Assembly: GCF_014649815.1 (NCBI RefSeq)
Contig: NZ_BMTT01000016.1
Coordinates: 62,001 to 126,000 of the forward strand
Direction of reading: 5' to 3'
Origin: Streptomyces mutabilis
GTDB taxonomy: Bacteria > Actinomycetota > Actinomycetes > Streptomycetales > Streptomycetaceae
Length of the DNA stretch: 64,000 bases
Of the stretch, positions 51,176-61,124 are shown one piece after another. Position numbers and translations under genes: made by a program. Numbering within the stretch: the stretch's first letter is position 1; each line of letters starts with the position of its first letter. A model generated the notes under the pieces. That model saw only the letters and a program-made list of their open reading frames with translations, was not told the DNA's origin and did no database searches.

Positions 51176-52826
51176 GACCGACACCCCGAAGCTCGACCGA
51201 CGCCCGGAGTGGACCGCGCTGGCGGACCACCGCAAGGACGCGCTGCCGCACCCGGACCTGCGGAGGCTGTTCGCCGACGACCCCGGGCGGGCCGAGCGGT
51301 ACGTCGTGCGCGTCGGCGACCTGCGCATCGACTACTCCAGGAACCTGGTCACCGACGAGACGCTGACGCTGCTGCGCGAACTCGCCGCCGCCACCGGCGT
51401 GTTCGAACTGCGCGACGCCATGTTCCGCGGCGAGCGGATCAACATCACCGAGGACCGGGCGGTGCTGCACACCGCGCTGCGCGCCCCGCGGGACGCGGTG
51501 ATCGAGGTCGACGGCGAGAACGTCGTGCCCAAGGTGCACGCCGCGCTGGACAGGATGGCCGACTTCGCAGGCCGGGTCCGTTCCGGTGAATGGACCGGTC
51601 ACACCGGCAGGCGCATCAGGAACGTCGTCAACATCGGCATCGGCGGCTCCGACCTCGGTCCGGCGATGGCCTACGAGGCTCTGCGGGCGTTCACCGACCG
51701 CTCGCTCACCTTCCGCTTCGTGTCGAACGTGGACGGCGCCGACCTGCACGAGGCGGTCCGGGACCTGGACCCGGCCGAAACGCTGTTCATCGTGGCGTCC
51801 AAGACGTTCACCACCATCGAGACGATCACCAACGCGACCTCGGCGCGCTCCTGGCTGCTGGCCGGACTGGGCGGGGACGAGAAGGCGGTCGCCAAGCACT
51901 TCGTCGCCCTGTCGACGAACGCCGAGAAGGTCGCGGACTTCGGCATCGACACGGCCAACATGTTCGAGTTCTGGGACTGGGTCGGCGGCCGCTACTCCTA
52001 CGACTCGGCGATCGGGCTGTCCCTGATGATCGCCATCGGCCCGGACCGCTTCCGGGAGATGCTCGACGGCTTCCGCATCGTCGACGAGCACTTCCAGAAC
52101 GCAGAGGCCCCGGCCAACGCCCCGCTGATCCTGGGCCTGCTGGGCATCTGGTACGGCAACTTCATGGGTGCCCAGTCGCACGCGGTCCTGCCGTACAGCC
52201 ACTACCTGTCGAAGTTCACGGCCTACCTCCAGCAGCTGGACATGGAGTCGAACGGCAAGTCGGTCGACCGCGACGGACGCCCGGTTCAGTGGGAGACCGG
52301 GCCGGTGGTCTGGGGCACGCCGGGGACGAACGGCCAGCACGCCTACTACCAGCTCATCCACCAGGGCACCAAGCTCGTCCCGGCCGACCTGATCGGCTTC
52401 GCCCGGCCCGTCGCCGAGCTGAGCGACGAGCTGAAGGCGCAGCACGACCTGCTGATGGCCAACCTGTTCGCCCAGGGCCAGGCACTGGCCTTCGGCAAGA
52501 CCTCCGACGAGGTCCGCGCGGAGGGCGTGCCCGAGGAGCAGGTGCCGCACCGCACCTTCAAGGGCAACCATCCGACGACCACGGTCCTGGCCGGTGAACT
52601 GACCCCCTCCGTCCTCGGCCAGCTGATCGCGCTGTACGAGCACAAGGTGTTCGTCCAGGGCGCCGTCTGGAACATCGACTCCTTCGACCAGTGGGGCGTC
52701 GAGCTCGGCAAGGTGCTGGCCAAGCGCGTCGAGCCGGCCCTGACCGAGGGTGCTGACGTGCCCGGCCTCGATCCGTCCACGGCCGCGCTGGTGGCCGCCT
52801 ACCGTGAACTGAAGGAAGTGCGCTGA
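51168..52826 (+). CDS. pgi: Glucose-6-phosphate isomerase
   Basis: The 552-residue enzyme has the PGI signatures [27 protein letters not shown] and [13 protein letters not shown], with the C-terminal active-site Lys region ([25 protein letters not shown]). It links glucose 6-phosphate and fructose 6-phosphate. ATG 51168 overlaps opcA by eight bases. Its presence inside the operon couples the pathway to glycolysis. Confidence 0.96.
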   Translation: MSETDTPKLDRRPEWTALADHRKDALPHPDLRRLFADDPGRAERYVVRVGDLRIDYSRNLVTDETLTLLRELAAATGVFELRDAMFRGERINITEDRAVLHTALRAPRDAVIEVDGENVVPKVHAALDRMADFAGRVRSGEWTGHTGRRIRNVVNIGIGGSDLGPAMAYEALRAFTDRSLTFRFVSNVDGADLHEAVRDLDPAETLFIVASKTFTTIETITNATSARSWLLAGLGGDEKAVAKHFVALSTNAEKVADFGIDTANMFEFWDWVGGRYSYDSAIGLSLMIAIGPDRFREMLDGFRIVDEHFQNAEAPANAPLILGLLGIWYGNFMGAQSHAVLPYSHYLSKFTAYLQQLDMESNGKSVDRDGRPVQWETGPVVWGTPGTNGQHAYYQLIHQGTKLVPADLIGFARPVAELSDELKAQHDLLMANLFAQGQALAFGKTSDEVRAEGVPEEQVPHRTFKGNHPTTTVLAGELTPSVLGQLIALYEHKVFVQGAVWNIDSFDQWGVELGKVLAKRVEPALTEGADVPGLDPSTAALVAAYRELKEVR

Positions 52827-52827
52827 C

Positions 52828-53709
52828 ATGCAGATCGGTCTCGTGGGTCTCGGCAAGATGGGCGGCAACATGCGCGAGCGTCTGCGCAACGCCGGCCACA
52901 CGGTCGTCGGATACGACACCAATCCCGAGCTGGCCGACGTGAACAGCCTCGTCGACCTCGTCGAGCAGCTGGAGCGACCGCGCGCCGTCTGGGTGATGGT
53001 CCCGGCCGGCGCCGCCACCCAGGGCGTCATCGACCAGCTGGCGACCCTGCTCCGGCACGGCGACACCGTCATCGACGGCGGCAACTCCCGCTGGACGGTT
53101 GACGAGAAGCACGCCGAGGAGCTGGCCAAGCACGGCATCAACTTCGTCGACGCGGGCGTCTCGGGCGGCGTATGGGGTCTGAAGAACGGCTACGCGCTGA
53201 TGGTCGGCGGCGACAAGGAGGTCGTCGACGACCTCAAGCCGATCTTCGACGCACTCAAGCCCGAGGGCCCCTACGGCTACGTCCACGCGGGCAAGGTCGG
53301 TGCCGGGCACTTCTCCAAGATGGTCCACAACGGCATCGAGTACGCCATGATGCAGGCCTACGCCGAGGGCTGGGAGCTGCTGGAGAAGGTCGACTCCGTG
53401 GACAACGTCCGCGAGGTCTTCCGCTCCTGGCAGGAGGGCACGGTCATCCGGTCCTGGCTGCTGGACCTGGCCGTCAACGCCCTCGACGAGGACCACCACC
53501 TGGACAACCTGCGCGGATACGCCCAGGACTCCGGCGAGGGACGCTGGACCGTCGAGGCGGCCATCGACAACGCCGTGCCGCTGCCCGCGATCACGGCTTC
53601 CCTCTTCGCGCGGTTCGCGTCCCGGCAGGAGGACTCGCCGCAGATGAAGATGATCGCCGCGCTGCGCAACCAGTTCGGCGGCCACGCGGTGGAGTCCGCC
53701 GAGAAGTAG
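52828..53709 (+). CDS. gnd: 6-phosphogluconate dehydrogenase, short (YqeC/GndA-like) type
   Basis: The 293-residue enzyme has an N-terminal Rossmann motif GLVGLGKMGGNM, DGGNSRW, and the 6PGDH signature GHFSKMVHNGIEY. It is shorter than the classic 470-residue enzyme and belongs to the decarboxylating YqeC/GntZ-like group. That group is often NAD-preferring, but this cannot be judged here. It starts one base after the pgi stop and closes the operon. Confidence 0.93.
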   Translation: MQIGLVGLGKMGGNMRERLRNAGHTVVGYDTNPELADVNSLVDLVEQLERPRAVWVMVPAGAATQGVIDQLATLLRHGDTVIDGGNSRWTVDEKHAEELAKHGINFVDAGVSGGVWGLKNGYALMVGGDKEVVDDLKPIFDALKPEGPYGYVHAGKVGAGHFSKMVHNGIEYAMMQAYAEGWELLEKVDSVDNVREVFRSWQEGTVIRSWLLDLAVNALDEDHHLDNLRGYAQDSGEGRWTVEAAIDNAVPLPAITASLFARFASRQEDSPQMKMIAALRNQFGGHAVESAEK

Positions 53710-53776
53710 GCGCTCTTCGGGCGGGCCGGAAAGCGCGTTGACGTGATCGGCCGGTTCGGGTCAGAGTCCATCCCTG

Positions 53777-55237
53777 ATGGAGATCGACGACCTGACACCG
53801 GCCGAGACGCGCGTCTGGCGGGCGTTCGCCACGGGCACCCTGCTGGACTTCCGCGCGGCCGACGACGAGGATCCTTCCGACGGCGGCGCCTGGGGCGCCG
53901 AACGGACCGTCCGCGCCCACGTGCTGAGGGCGCTGCTGCTGGACGGCCCACGCGCGGAGGGCGAGGTGCCCGCGCTCAATCTGGCGGGGGTGCGCGTCAC
54001 CGGTGGTCTGGAACTCCAGTACGCGACGGTCGACCACCCGGTGCGGCTGCGGCACTGCCACTTCGAGGACGTGCCGCGCCTGTACGGAGCGCGGCTGCGC
54101 GAGGTGAACCTGAGCGAGTCCGTGCTGCCCGGGCTGATCTCGCACGCCGTCCGGGTGGAAGGTGTGCTGCGGCTGACCCGCGCCCGGTTCGGCGGGATGG
54201 TGCGGCTCGGGGGCGCGGAGGTCACCGGGAGCCTGTATCTCGAGAGCACGCGGATCCACGCGCCGGACACCGAGGGGCCGGTGCTCCAGCTCAACCAGGC
54301 GGTGCTCGGCGCCGACCTGTGGGCACCGGGCCTCGTGACCCGGGGCGAGGTGCGGCTCGACGGCGCCCGGGTGGCCGGGACCGTCAACCTGACCGACGCG
54401 GTGCTCGACCGGCCGGGCGGCACCGCGCTGAAGGCCGAGACACTGGCGGCCGAGTCCGACGTACTGCTGCGCAACGCCGAGGTACTGGGCCGGCTGGAAC
54501 TGCGCGGCGCGCGCATACCCGGCCGGCTGGACCTGTCGCACGCGCGCCTGGCCAACCCGGGCGGTACCGCGCTGCGGGCCAGCAGTTGCGTCATCGGTGA
54601 ACTGTGGCTGCGGCAGGGCCCGATGGTGGAGGGCGTCCTCAATCTGCGCCGCACCCAGGTGGACGTGCTGTTCCTCGAACCGGAGGTCGTACCGGACTGG
54701 GTCCAGCTCAACGACCTCACGTACACGTCGCTCATCCCGCACGAGCCCGCCGAGCGGCGGCTGCCGATGCTGGAGAAGGGCGACAGCTACCTGCCCTTCG
54801 TCTACGAGCAGCTGACCGCCTCCTACCGCAGGATCGGCGACGACGACGCGGCCCGGTCGGTCCAGCTCGCCAAGCAGCGGCGGCACCGGCGCACGCTGCC
54901 CTGGTACGGCCGGCTGTGGGGCCACCTCCAGGACGTCACGGTCGGCTACGGCTTCCGGCCGCTGCGCGCGGGCGGCTGGCTGCTGTCGCTGCTCGCGGTC
55001 GGCTCGGTGGCGTACGGACTCCACCACCCGCCGCCGCTCAAGCCCGCCGAGTCCCCCGGCTTCAACCCGGTGTTCTACACCCTGGACCTGCTGCTGCCGG
55101 TGATCTCCTTCGGACAGGAGAACGCCTTCGCCCCCGAAGGGGGCTACCAGACGCTGGCGTACGTCCTCATCATCACGGGGTGGATCCTGGCCACGACGGT
55201 GATCGCGGGCCTGACCCGCACCGTCAGCCGCCAGTGA
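53777..55237 (+). CDS. Beta-solenoid membrane protein of unknown function
   Basis: The 486-residue product starts with a short helical region. Some 200 residues of regular short strands follow (LNLAGVRVTGGLELQYATVD, VEGVLRLTRARFGGMVRLGGAEVTGSLYLEST...). They have a period of about 20-24 residues, as in bactofilin-like or pentapeptide-like solenoids. A helical linker and two or three transmembrane helices at about 390-480 complete it. It probably presents a solenoid at the membrane. It lies 67 bases after gnd and may be read from the same transcript. Its 3' end overlaps the convergent gene slightly. Confidence 0.82.
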   Translation: MEIDDLTPAETRVWRAFATGTLLDFRAADDEDPSDGGAWGAERTVRAHVLRALLLDGPRAEGEVPALNLAGVRVTGGLELQYATVDHPVRLRHCHFEDVPRLYGARLREVNLSESVLPGLISHAVRVEGVLRLTRARFGGMVRLGGAEVTGSLYLESTRIHAPDTEGPVLQLNQAVLGADLWAPGLVTRGEVRLDGARVAGTVNLTDAVLDRPGGTALKAETLAAESDVLLRNAEVLGRLELRGARIPGRLDLSHARLANPGGTALRASSCVIGELWLRQGPMVEGVLNLRRTQVDVLFLEPEVVPDWVQLNDLTYTSLIPHEPAERRLPMLEKGDSYLPFVYEQLTASYRRIGDDDAARSVQLAKQRRHRRTLPWYGRLWGHLQDVTVGYGFRPLRAGGWLLSLLAVGSVAYGLHHPPPLKPAESPGFNPVFYTLDLLLPVISFGQENAFAPEGGYQTLAYVLIITGWILATTVIAGLTRTVSRQ

Positions 55238-57020
55238 ACCCCCGCACCGCGTGCTGCGCCGCCAGCCGGACCGGCGCGTTCGCCGCGCCGTAGCCCCGGT
55301 AGCCGCCGTCGCGTTGGACGAGTTCGAAGAAGACCCGGCCGACGGTGTGCGTGTAGCAGTGCCGGAAGGTGCCGTGCGCGTCGCGGTCGTAGAGGATGCC
55401 CAGCTCCCGGTACGTCTCCAGCTCCCCGTCGGCGAACTCGAAACGGGCGGCGAGGTCGTCGTAGTAGTTGGCGGGGATCGGCAGCAGCGGCCCGCCGGCC
55501 TCCCGGTAGCGGCGAGCGGCGGCGATCACGTCGTCGGTGGCCAGGGCGATGTGCTGGGCGTGCGCGGTGTCGTCGGTGGGTGCCGGTCCGACGGTCAGGA
55601 CGATGCGGACGGCGCCGTCGTCGGTGCTGACGGCGCGGCTGCGCAGCAGCCCGTAGGGGTCGGCGACGTCCACACTCTCCTGCGGGCGCAGGCCGAGCAC
55701 GGCCCGGTGGAAGAGCGCCGCCTCGTCGAACTGGTGCCAGGGCTGGGTGAGGGAGAGGTGGTCGACACGCCAGGGTTCACCGTCGTACGACGGGTGCGCG
55801 ACGTCCTCGAAGTCAGCACGCCAGTCGGGCAGTCCGGGACGCCCGGTGGCGCAGAAGAACAGCTCCGTGCCGTCGGGCGCCGCGACCGCTTCCAGGGCAG
55901 CGTCCCCGGGCGCGCGGCGGCGCGGCAGCACCGGGGCGAGCAGGGCCTCGGCGCGGTGGGCCGCCCCGGCGGGGTCGGGTGACTCCAGGCCGACGGCGGC
56001 CAGCCGGGTGCCGTCGCGGCGTTCGGCCGGGCCGGTGTTCACCAGGACGCGGGCGTCGCCTCGCTGCCACAGGTCGACGGGTTTCCCGCGGTGCCGTGCG
56101 GTCCGGGTGAAGCCCAGCGCGCCGAGCACGGCGGAGACGGGTGCCGCGTCGGGCGTGACCAGTTCGGCGAAGGCGATCCCGGTGGGCGCGGCGGGCGCGG
56201 GCGGGGTCGCCAGGCCGACGGTCTCCTGGAGGGTCAGCAGGGAGCGCCGGGCGTCCACGGCCGTGGGGGCCGCCTCGGACTGGCGGAAGACGTCGTTGAA
56301 GACCTCCAGGGAGAGCGGGCCGTCGTAGCCCGCGCGCAGGACGTGCCGCACCAGCCCGGCGACGTCGAAGCCGCCCTGCCCGGGGAAGCAGCGGTAGTGG
56401 CGGCTCCACTGGAGGACGTCCATCGCGAGCAGCGGCGCGTCGGCGAGCTGGAGGAAGAAGATCTTCTCGCCGGGGATGTCCTCGATGCCCTCGGGGTCGC
56501 TGCCTCGGGAGAGGATGTGGAAGCTGTCGAGGCAGGTGCCGAGCGCGGGGTGGTCGGCGTCCTCGACGACGCGCCAGGCGTGGTCGTAGGTGCTGATGTG
56601 CCGGCCCCAGGCGAGCGCTTCGTAGGCGACGCGGACGCCGTGGTCCTCGGCCAGGCCGGCGAGGCGGCTCAGCTGCTCGGCGGCGAGGGCGTCGTCGTCC
56701 AGGGCGTGCGGGGAGACACTGGAGCAGACCAGGACGGTGTCCGCGCCGAGCCTGCGCATCAGCTCGAACTTGTGCCGGGCCCGGCACAGGGCCCTGGTGA
56801 ACTCCTCCTCGGGCAGTGCCTCGATGTCCCGCACGGGCTGGTAGAGGTCGATGGTGAGGCCGAGGTCGGCGCAGCGGGCGCGGATCTCCTCGGGGGTCAG
56901 AGGGCTGGCCAGCAGGTCGTTCTCGAAGATCTCCACGCCGTCGAAGCCCGCCCGGGAGGCGGCGGTGAGCTTCTCGGTGAGCGAGCCGCTGAGGGAGACG
57001 GTGGCGATGGACGTCCGCAC
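55224..57020 (-). CDS. 3-dehydroshikimate dehydratase fused to HPPD-like domain (QuiC1-type)
   Basis: GTG 57020 follows AGGAAGAGG. The 598-residue protein has a sugar-isomerase/AP-endonuclease-2 TIM barrel at about 1-275 (RAGFDGVEIFEND, YEALAWGRHIS, GTCLDSFH) whose fold and metal site fit a 3-dehydroshikimate dehydratase. A C-terminal half with two vicinal-oxygen-chelate modules of the hydroxyphenylpyruvate-dioxygenase type follows (VDHLSLTQ, THTVGRVFFELVQRDGGYRGYG). Together they form the QuiC1-type architecture, which converts 3-dehydroshikimate to protocatechuate. It is in one unit with the shikimate dehydrogenase gene. Confidence 0.88.
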   Translation of the reverse strand: MRTSIATVSLSGSLTEKLTAASRAGFDGVEIFENDLLASPLTPEEIRARCADLGLTIDLYQPVRDIEALPEEEFTRALCRARHKFELMRRLGADTVLVCSSVSPHALDDDALAAEQLSRLAGLAEDHGVRVAYEALAWGRHISTYDHAWRVVEDADHPALGTCLDSFHILSRGSDPEGIEDIPGEKIFFLQLADAPLLAMDVLQWSRHYRCFPGQGGFDVAGLVRHVLRAGYDGPLSLEVFNDVFRQSEAAPTAVDARRSLLTLQETVGLATPPAPAAPTGIAFAELVTPDAAPVSAVLGALGFTRTARHRGKPVDLWQRGDARVLVNTGPAERRDGTRLAAVGLESPDPAGAAHRAEALLAPVLPRRRAPGDAALEAVAAPDGTELFFCATGRPGLPDWRADFEDVAHPSYDGEPWRVDHLSLTQPWHQFDEAALFHRAVLGLRPQESVDVADPYGLLRSRAVSTDDGAVRIVLTVGPAPTDDTAHAQHIALATDDVIAAARRYREAGGPLLPIPANYYDDLAARFEFADGELETYRELGILYDRDAHGTFRHCYTHTVGRVFFELVQRDGGYRGYGAANAPVRLAAQHAVRGFTGG

Positions 57021-57034
57021 GTCGGTACCTCTTC

Positions 57035-57913
57035 CTACTTCGGGGCGCCGACCACGCCGGCCAGCTCTGTGATGTCGGCGAGCATCCGCACGACGTCGGG
57101 TTCCCGCCCGGTGAACAGCCGGAACGCGTCCGCGGCCTGGAAGACGGCCATGCCGCCGCCGTCGAGGGTGGCGCAGCCCAGGGCGCGGGCCGTGCTCAGC
57201 AGTCCGGTCTCCAGCGGGCGGTAGACGACCTCGGCGACCCACAGCCCGGCGTGCAGCAGGCCGGCGGGCAGGGGCAGGCCGGGGTGGGCGGCCATGCCGG
57301 TGGGGGTGGCGTGGACGATGCCGTCGGCCGTGGTCAGCAGCGCCGGCAGCCCATCGGAGCCGGCGTGGGCGGCGCGCCCCGGACCGAAGTGCCGGTTCAG
57401 CTGGGCGGCGAGGGTGGCGGCCCGCTCGGGCAGCGCGTCGACGACGGTGACCTGACCGGCGCCCAGGGTGAGCGTGGCGTGGGCGACGGCCGCGCCCGCG
57501 CCGCCGGCGCCGAGCTGCACGATCCGCTCCAGCGGCGCGTCGGGCAGTCCCCGGGCGAAGGACGCGGCGAAGCCGGTGACGTCGGTGTTGTGACCGGTCG
57601 CCCGACCGGTGTCGTCGAAGACGACCGTGTTGACCGCGCCGAGCGCCTCGGCCTGCGGTGCGAGCGCGTCCAGGTGCTCGATGACGAGCTGCTTGCACGG
57701 GTGGGTGATGTTCAGCCCGTCGAAGCCGAGGTCCCGAGCCGCACGCAGCAGGTCGCCCACCGCCTCGGCCGGCACCCCGAGGGTGTCGATGTCGATCAGC
57801 CGGTACAGGTAGCGAAGGCCCTGCCGGTCGGCCTCCCGCTGGTGCAGTGCCGGGCTGAGCGACGGGCCGATGCCGGAGCCGATCAGTCCGACGAGATACG
57901 AGTCCTTGGCCAC
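57035..57913 (-). CDS. Quinate/shikimate dehydrogenase (AroE family)
   Basis: GTG 57913 follows GGAGGT. The 292-residue enzyme has the substrate-binding motif SLSPALHQREADRQGL, the catalytic Lys region NITHPCKQLVI, GHNTDVTGF and a Rossmann loop GAGGAGAAV. The HPCKQ variant and the length of the first domain fit NAD-dependent quinate/shikimate catabolic enzymes (QsuD-like) better than biosynthetic AroE. It oxidises shikimate to 3-dehydroshikimate for the adjacent dehydratase. Confidence 0.9.
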   Translation of the reverse strand: MAKDSYLVGLIGSGIGPSLSPALHQREADRQGLRYLYRLIDIDTLGVPAEAVGDLLRAARDLGFDGLNITHPCKQLVIEHLDALAPQAEALGAVNTVVFDDTGRATGHNTDVTGFAASFARGLPDAPLERIVQLGAGGAGAAVAHATLTLGAGQVTVVDALPERAATLAAQLNRHFGPGRAAHAGSDGLPALLTTADGIVHATPTGMAAHPGLPLPAGLLHAGLWVAEVVYRPLETGLLSTARALGCATLDGGGMAVFQAADAFRLFTGREPDVVRMLADITELAGVVGAPK

Positions 57914-57954
57914 CGGGGACCTCCTGAGCGGCTCGGGTCCACGCCCGAGCGACC

Positions 57955-57976
57955 AATGTACGAACCAGTACGTTAG
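57955..57976. promoter_or_regulatory. Candidate TetR operator in the shikimate catabolic divergon
   Basis: AATGTACGAACCAGTACGTT contains two GTACG elements ten bases apart, each with a GTAC palindrome. It lies between the divergent dehydrogenase and TetR genes and is AT-richer than its surroundings. It is the best site for the TetR protein encoded at 58074. Confidence 0.55.
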
Positions 57977-58073
57977 TCATAGCAGTAGGTCGGGGCGGAT
58001 GGGAAGGCCAGGGCTTCTACAATCACCGCACGTCCTCCACCCGCAGTTCCGCCCCGGCCCCCGAAGGAACCCG

Positions 58074-58739
58074 ATGACCAGCGTCGACGAACCGGCACGA
58101 TCCGGCACCCGCACCCGCGACGCCGCCCGCACCCGGGCCGAGATCCTCGACGTGGCGACGCGGGAGTTCGCCCGGGCCGGCTACGACGGGGCCCGCGTCG
58201 ACGAGATCGCCGCCCGCACCCGCACCACGAAGCGGATGATCTACTACTACTTCGGCGGCAAGGAGCAGCTGTTCACGGCCGTGCTGGAGCGGGCGTACGG
58301 CGTGATCCGGGAGGCCGAGCAGCAGCTCGACGTCGAGCACCTGGACCCGGTGGCGGCCATCCGGCGCCTCGCGGAGGTGACCTTCGACCACCACGAGCGG
58401 CACCCCGACTTCATCCGCCTGGTCTCCATCGAGAACATCCACGACGCCGAGCACATCGCGTCCTCGGAGATGCTGGCCAGCATCGGCTCCCCGGCCCTCG
58501 ACGTGATCCGCCGCATCCTCGAGGAGGGCCGGCGCTCGGGCCTGTTCACGGCCGACGTCGACGCCGTCGACCTGCACGCGATGATCAGCTCGTTCTGCTT
58601 CTTCCGGGTCGCCAACCGGCACACCTTCGGCGCCCTGTTCGGCCGCGACCTGGTCGCCGAGGACCAGCGCGAGCACTACCGGACCATGCTCGGCGACATG
58701 GTGATCGCCTACCTGACGGCGGAGCGCACGGCGGACTGA
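58074..58739 (+). CDS. TetR-family regulator of the shikimate/quinate genes
   Basis: ATG 58074 follows GAAGGAAC. The 221-residue product has an N-terminal HTH (TRAEILDVATREFARAGYDGARVDEIAARTRTTKRMIYYYFGGKEQLF) and a TetR_C domain with a C-terminal aromatic-rich helix. Divergent from the shikimate genes and upstream of the transporter, it probably represses both until an intermediate such as shikimate or protocatechuate accumulates. Confidence 0.88.
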   Translation: MTSVDEPARSGTRTRDAARTRAEILDVATREFARAGYDGARVDEIAARTRTTKRMIYYYFGGKEQLFTAVLERAYGVIREAEQQLDVEHLDPVAAIRRLAEVTFDHHERHPDFIRLVSIENIHDAEHIASSEMLASIGSPALDVIRRILEEGRRSGLFTADVDAVDLHAMISSFCFFRVANRHTFGALFGRDLVAEDQREHYRTMLGDMVIAYLTAERTAD

Positions 58740-58966
58740 GCGGCCCGCCCCAGAAGCGGCGCGGACCTCGGGAGGGGGCCGGCGCGGACCTCTCGACAGG
58801 GCGGCGGGGACGCCCACGGGCGGGCGGGACCTCTTGACACACGGGAAACGTGCGCGCAACATCCCTTCCCAACCGCGACTAACTATCCAGTGGGTTACTT
58901 AGCCGATCGGCACTTCTCCCCTCCGCTCACTCCGCCTACCGTGGAGCCCCCCGAAGGAGCAACGCC

Positions 58967-60325
58967 GTGTCCGTTCCCGCCCCCGCGCCCCAGGGCGCCG
59001 CCCCGCCCGGCCAGCCGAAGAAGGCGGCGACCGCCGCCTGGATCGGCAGCGCGCTGGAGTACTACGACTTCTTCATCTACGGCAGCGCCGCCGCCCTGAT
59101 CTTCCCCGAGGTCTTCTTCGACGAGTCCGACCCGGCCACCGCGACCCTGCTGTCGCTGGCCACGTTCGGTGTCGCGTACGCCGCCCGCCCGGTCGGCGCG
59201 GTCCTCCTCGGGCACATCGGCGACCGCATGGGCCGCAAGAAGATCATGGTGTTCACCCTGATCCTGATGGGCGTTTCGACGTTCCTCATCGGTTGTCTGC
59301 CCACGCGCGACCAGGTCGGCACGCTCGCCCCGGTCCTGCTGGTGCTGTGCCGGATCCTGCAGGGCATATCGGCGGCGGGCGAGCAGGCCAGCGCCAATTC
59401 CATGACCCTGGAACACGCGCCACCGCACAAACGCGGCTTCTTCACCAGCTTCACCCTCAGCGGCACCCAGGGCGGGCAACTGATCGCCACCCTGGTCTTC
59501 CTGCCCGTCGCCGCCCTCCCGGAGGAGCACCTGCTGTCCTGGGGCTGGCGCGTGCCGTTCTGGCTGAGCGTCGTGGTCGCCGTCGTCGGCTACGTCATCC
59601 GCCGCAAGCTCGACGAGACGCCGGCCTTCGCCCAGCAGGCGGCCACACGGGGCGTCGCGAAGATGCCGCTGGCCGTGCTGGCGCGAGACCACTGGGCGGA
59701 CGTACTGCGGGTGGTCGCGGGCGCGCTGATCGCCTCGGTCAGCACGATCTTCACCGTGTGGGCGCTGGCGTACGCCACCAGCGACTCGGTCGGCATGTCC
59801 CGTACCGCCATGCTGTGGGTGGGCGCGCTGGCCAACGTCGTCGCGCTCGCCGCGATCCCGCTGTGGGCGACTCTGTCCGACCGGATCGGCCGGCGGCCGG
59901 TGTACCTGATCGGCGCGGTGGGCAGCGCGGTGACGATGTTCCTGTACCTGTGGGCGATCTCGACCGGCTCGTACGCGCTCACCTTCCTCACCGGAATCAT
60001 CGCCTTCGGTGTCGTCTACAGCGCCGCGAACGGCGTGTGGCCCGCCTTCTACGGCGAGATGTTCTCCACCCGGGTCCGGCTGTCCGGCGTGGCGATCGGT
60101 ACGCAGATCGGCTTCGCGGTGGCCGGGTTCGCGGTGACGTTCGCGGCGCGGATCGCCGGTCCGGACGGCGACGACTGGTTCGCGGTGGCGCTGTTCACGG
60201 CGGCGCTGTGCGTCCCGCCGGTGATCGCCGCGCTGTCGGCCCGGGAGACCCACCGGGTGCCGACGGAGGAGCTGGGCGAACGGGCACGCGGGGATGCGGC
60301 ACGGCCGGAGACGGTGACGGCCTGA
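58967..60325 (+). CDS. MFS transporter, shikimate/metabolite:H+ symporter type
   Basis: GTG 58967 follows CGAAGGAGC. The 452-residue protein has 12 predicted helices and the MHS-family motifs: ATAAWIGSALEYYDFFIYGSAAALIF at the start and HIGDRMGRKK between helices 2 and 3. It resembles ShiA-like shikimate importers as I know them. Its place beside the shikimate genes supports that substrate. The 227 bases upstream hold no gene but contain TAAC...CCAGTGG...GTTA dyad symmetry that may be an operator. Confidence 0.9.
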   Translation: MSVPAPAPQGAAPPGQPKKAATAAWIGSALEYYDFFIYGSAAALIFPEVFFDESDPATATLLSLATFGVAYAARPVGAVLLGHIGDRMGRKKIMVFTLILMGVSTFLIGCLPTRDQVGTLAPVLLVLCRILQGISAAGEQASANSMTLEHAPPHKRGFFTSFTLSGTQGGQLIATLVFLPVAALPEEHLLSWGWRVPFWLSVVVAVVGYVIRRKLDETPAFAQQAATRGVAKMPLAVLARDHWADVLRVVAGALIASVSTIFTVWALAYATSDSVGMSRTAMLWVGALANVVALAAIPLWATLSDRIGRRPVYLIGAVGSAVTMFLYLWAISTGSYALTFLTGIIAFGVVYSAANGVWPAFYGEMFSTRVRLSGVAIGTQIGFAVAGFAVTFAARIAGPDGDDWFAVALFTAALCVPPVIAALSARETHRVPTEELGERARGDAARPETVTA

Positions 60326-60388
60326 TCCGGTGGCCGTCGGACCGCCGTCCGTGTCCGTCGGCCCGCCGGTCGCTCCGCCGCCCCGGTC

Positions 60389-60982
60389 TCAGGCTCGGGG
60401 GGCGGCGGCGTCCAGGAGCGGCCCGAGTTCACGGGCGACGGTCGTCAGGGCCCGTACGTCCCGTTCGGCGCGGGCGACGACGATCGCCCCTTCCAAGGCG
60501 CTGATCATCAGCGTGGCGAGCGGCTCGGACCGCGCCTCGGGCACGCCCATGCCGGTCAGCGCGTCGGCGACCGGCCGGGTCCAGGCGGCGAAGGCGTCGG
60601 CGGCGGCCTTCCGGGTGGCCTCGCTGCTTGCGGCACAGTCCACGGTGGCCGCCGCGACCGGGCACCCGGCGGCGAAGCCGGCTCTCTCGTACTCGTCCGT
60701 CCACTGACCCACCATCGCGCCGAACAGCCCGCTCGGCGTCGGCCGCTCCATCGCCGCCAGGAAGCGCGCGACCCGGTCGGCCGCGTACCGTCCGGCCCAT
60801 CGCAGGGCCTCACCGACGAGTTGCTCCTTGCCTCCGGGGAAGTAGTGCTGGAGCGATCCCCGAGGAGCCCCGGCGTGTGCGGCGACATCGCGCATCCCGG
60901 TCGCGTCCACGCCGTGGCGGCGGATCAGCTGGGCGGCGCTGAAGACCATCCGCTCCCGCGGTCCCCGCTCGGACCCCGCCAT
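60389..60982 (-). CDS. TetR-family regulator, YxaF/LmrA-like
   Basis: The 197-residue product has an HTH ([47 protein letters not shown]) and the C-terminal domain of the LmrA/YxaF group ([13 protein letters not shown]). It is divergent from a dehydrogenase gene with two matched 16-base palindromes between them, so self-control and control of the neighbour are likely. Confidence 0.9.
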   Translation of the reverse strand: MAGSERGPRERMVFSAAQLIRRHGVDATGMRDVAAHAGAPRGSLQHYFPGGKEQLVGEALRWAGRYAADRVARFLAAMERPTPSGLFGAMVGQWTDEYERAGFAAGCPVAAATVDCAASSEATRKAAADAFAAWTRPVADALTGMGVPEARSEPLATLMISALEGAIVVARAERDVRALTTVARELGPLLDAAAPRA

Positions 60983-61034
60983 CGCCGACCTCCCGTCGCA
61001 CCGTTCCCGCCGCGCGTTCGCGACGCGACCACTC

Positions 61035-61077
61035 TATGACGGCCGTCATAAGCAGAGCTACTATGACGACTGTCATA
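61035..61077. promoter_or_regulatory. Twin TATGAC-N4-GTCATA operators
   Basis: TATGACGGCCGTCATA at 61035-61050 and TATGACGACTGTCATA at 61062-61077 share perfect six-base arms; their centres are 27 bases apart. They lie between the divergent TetR and dehydrogenase genes. Confidence 0.8.
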
Positions 61078-61124
61078 GCGAGGGTCCGCCGAGCGGCGTG
61101 CCCAGGGACGGACGGCGGTGCGTC

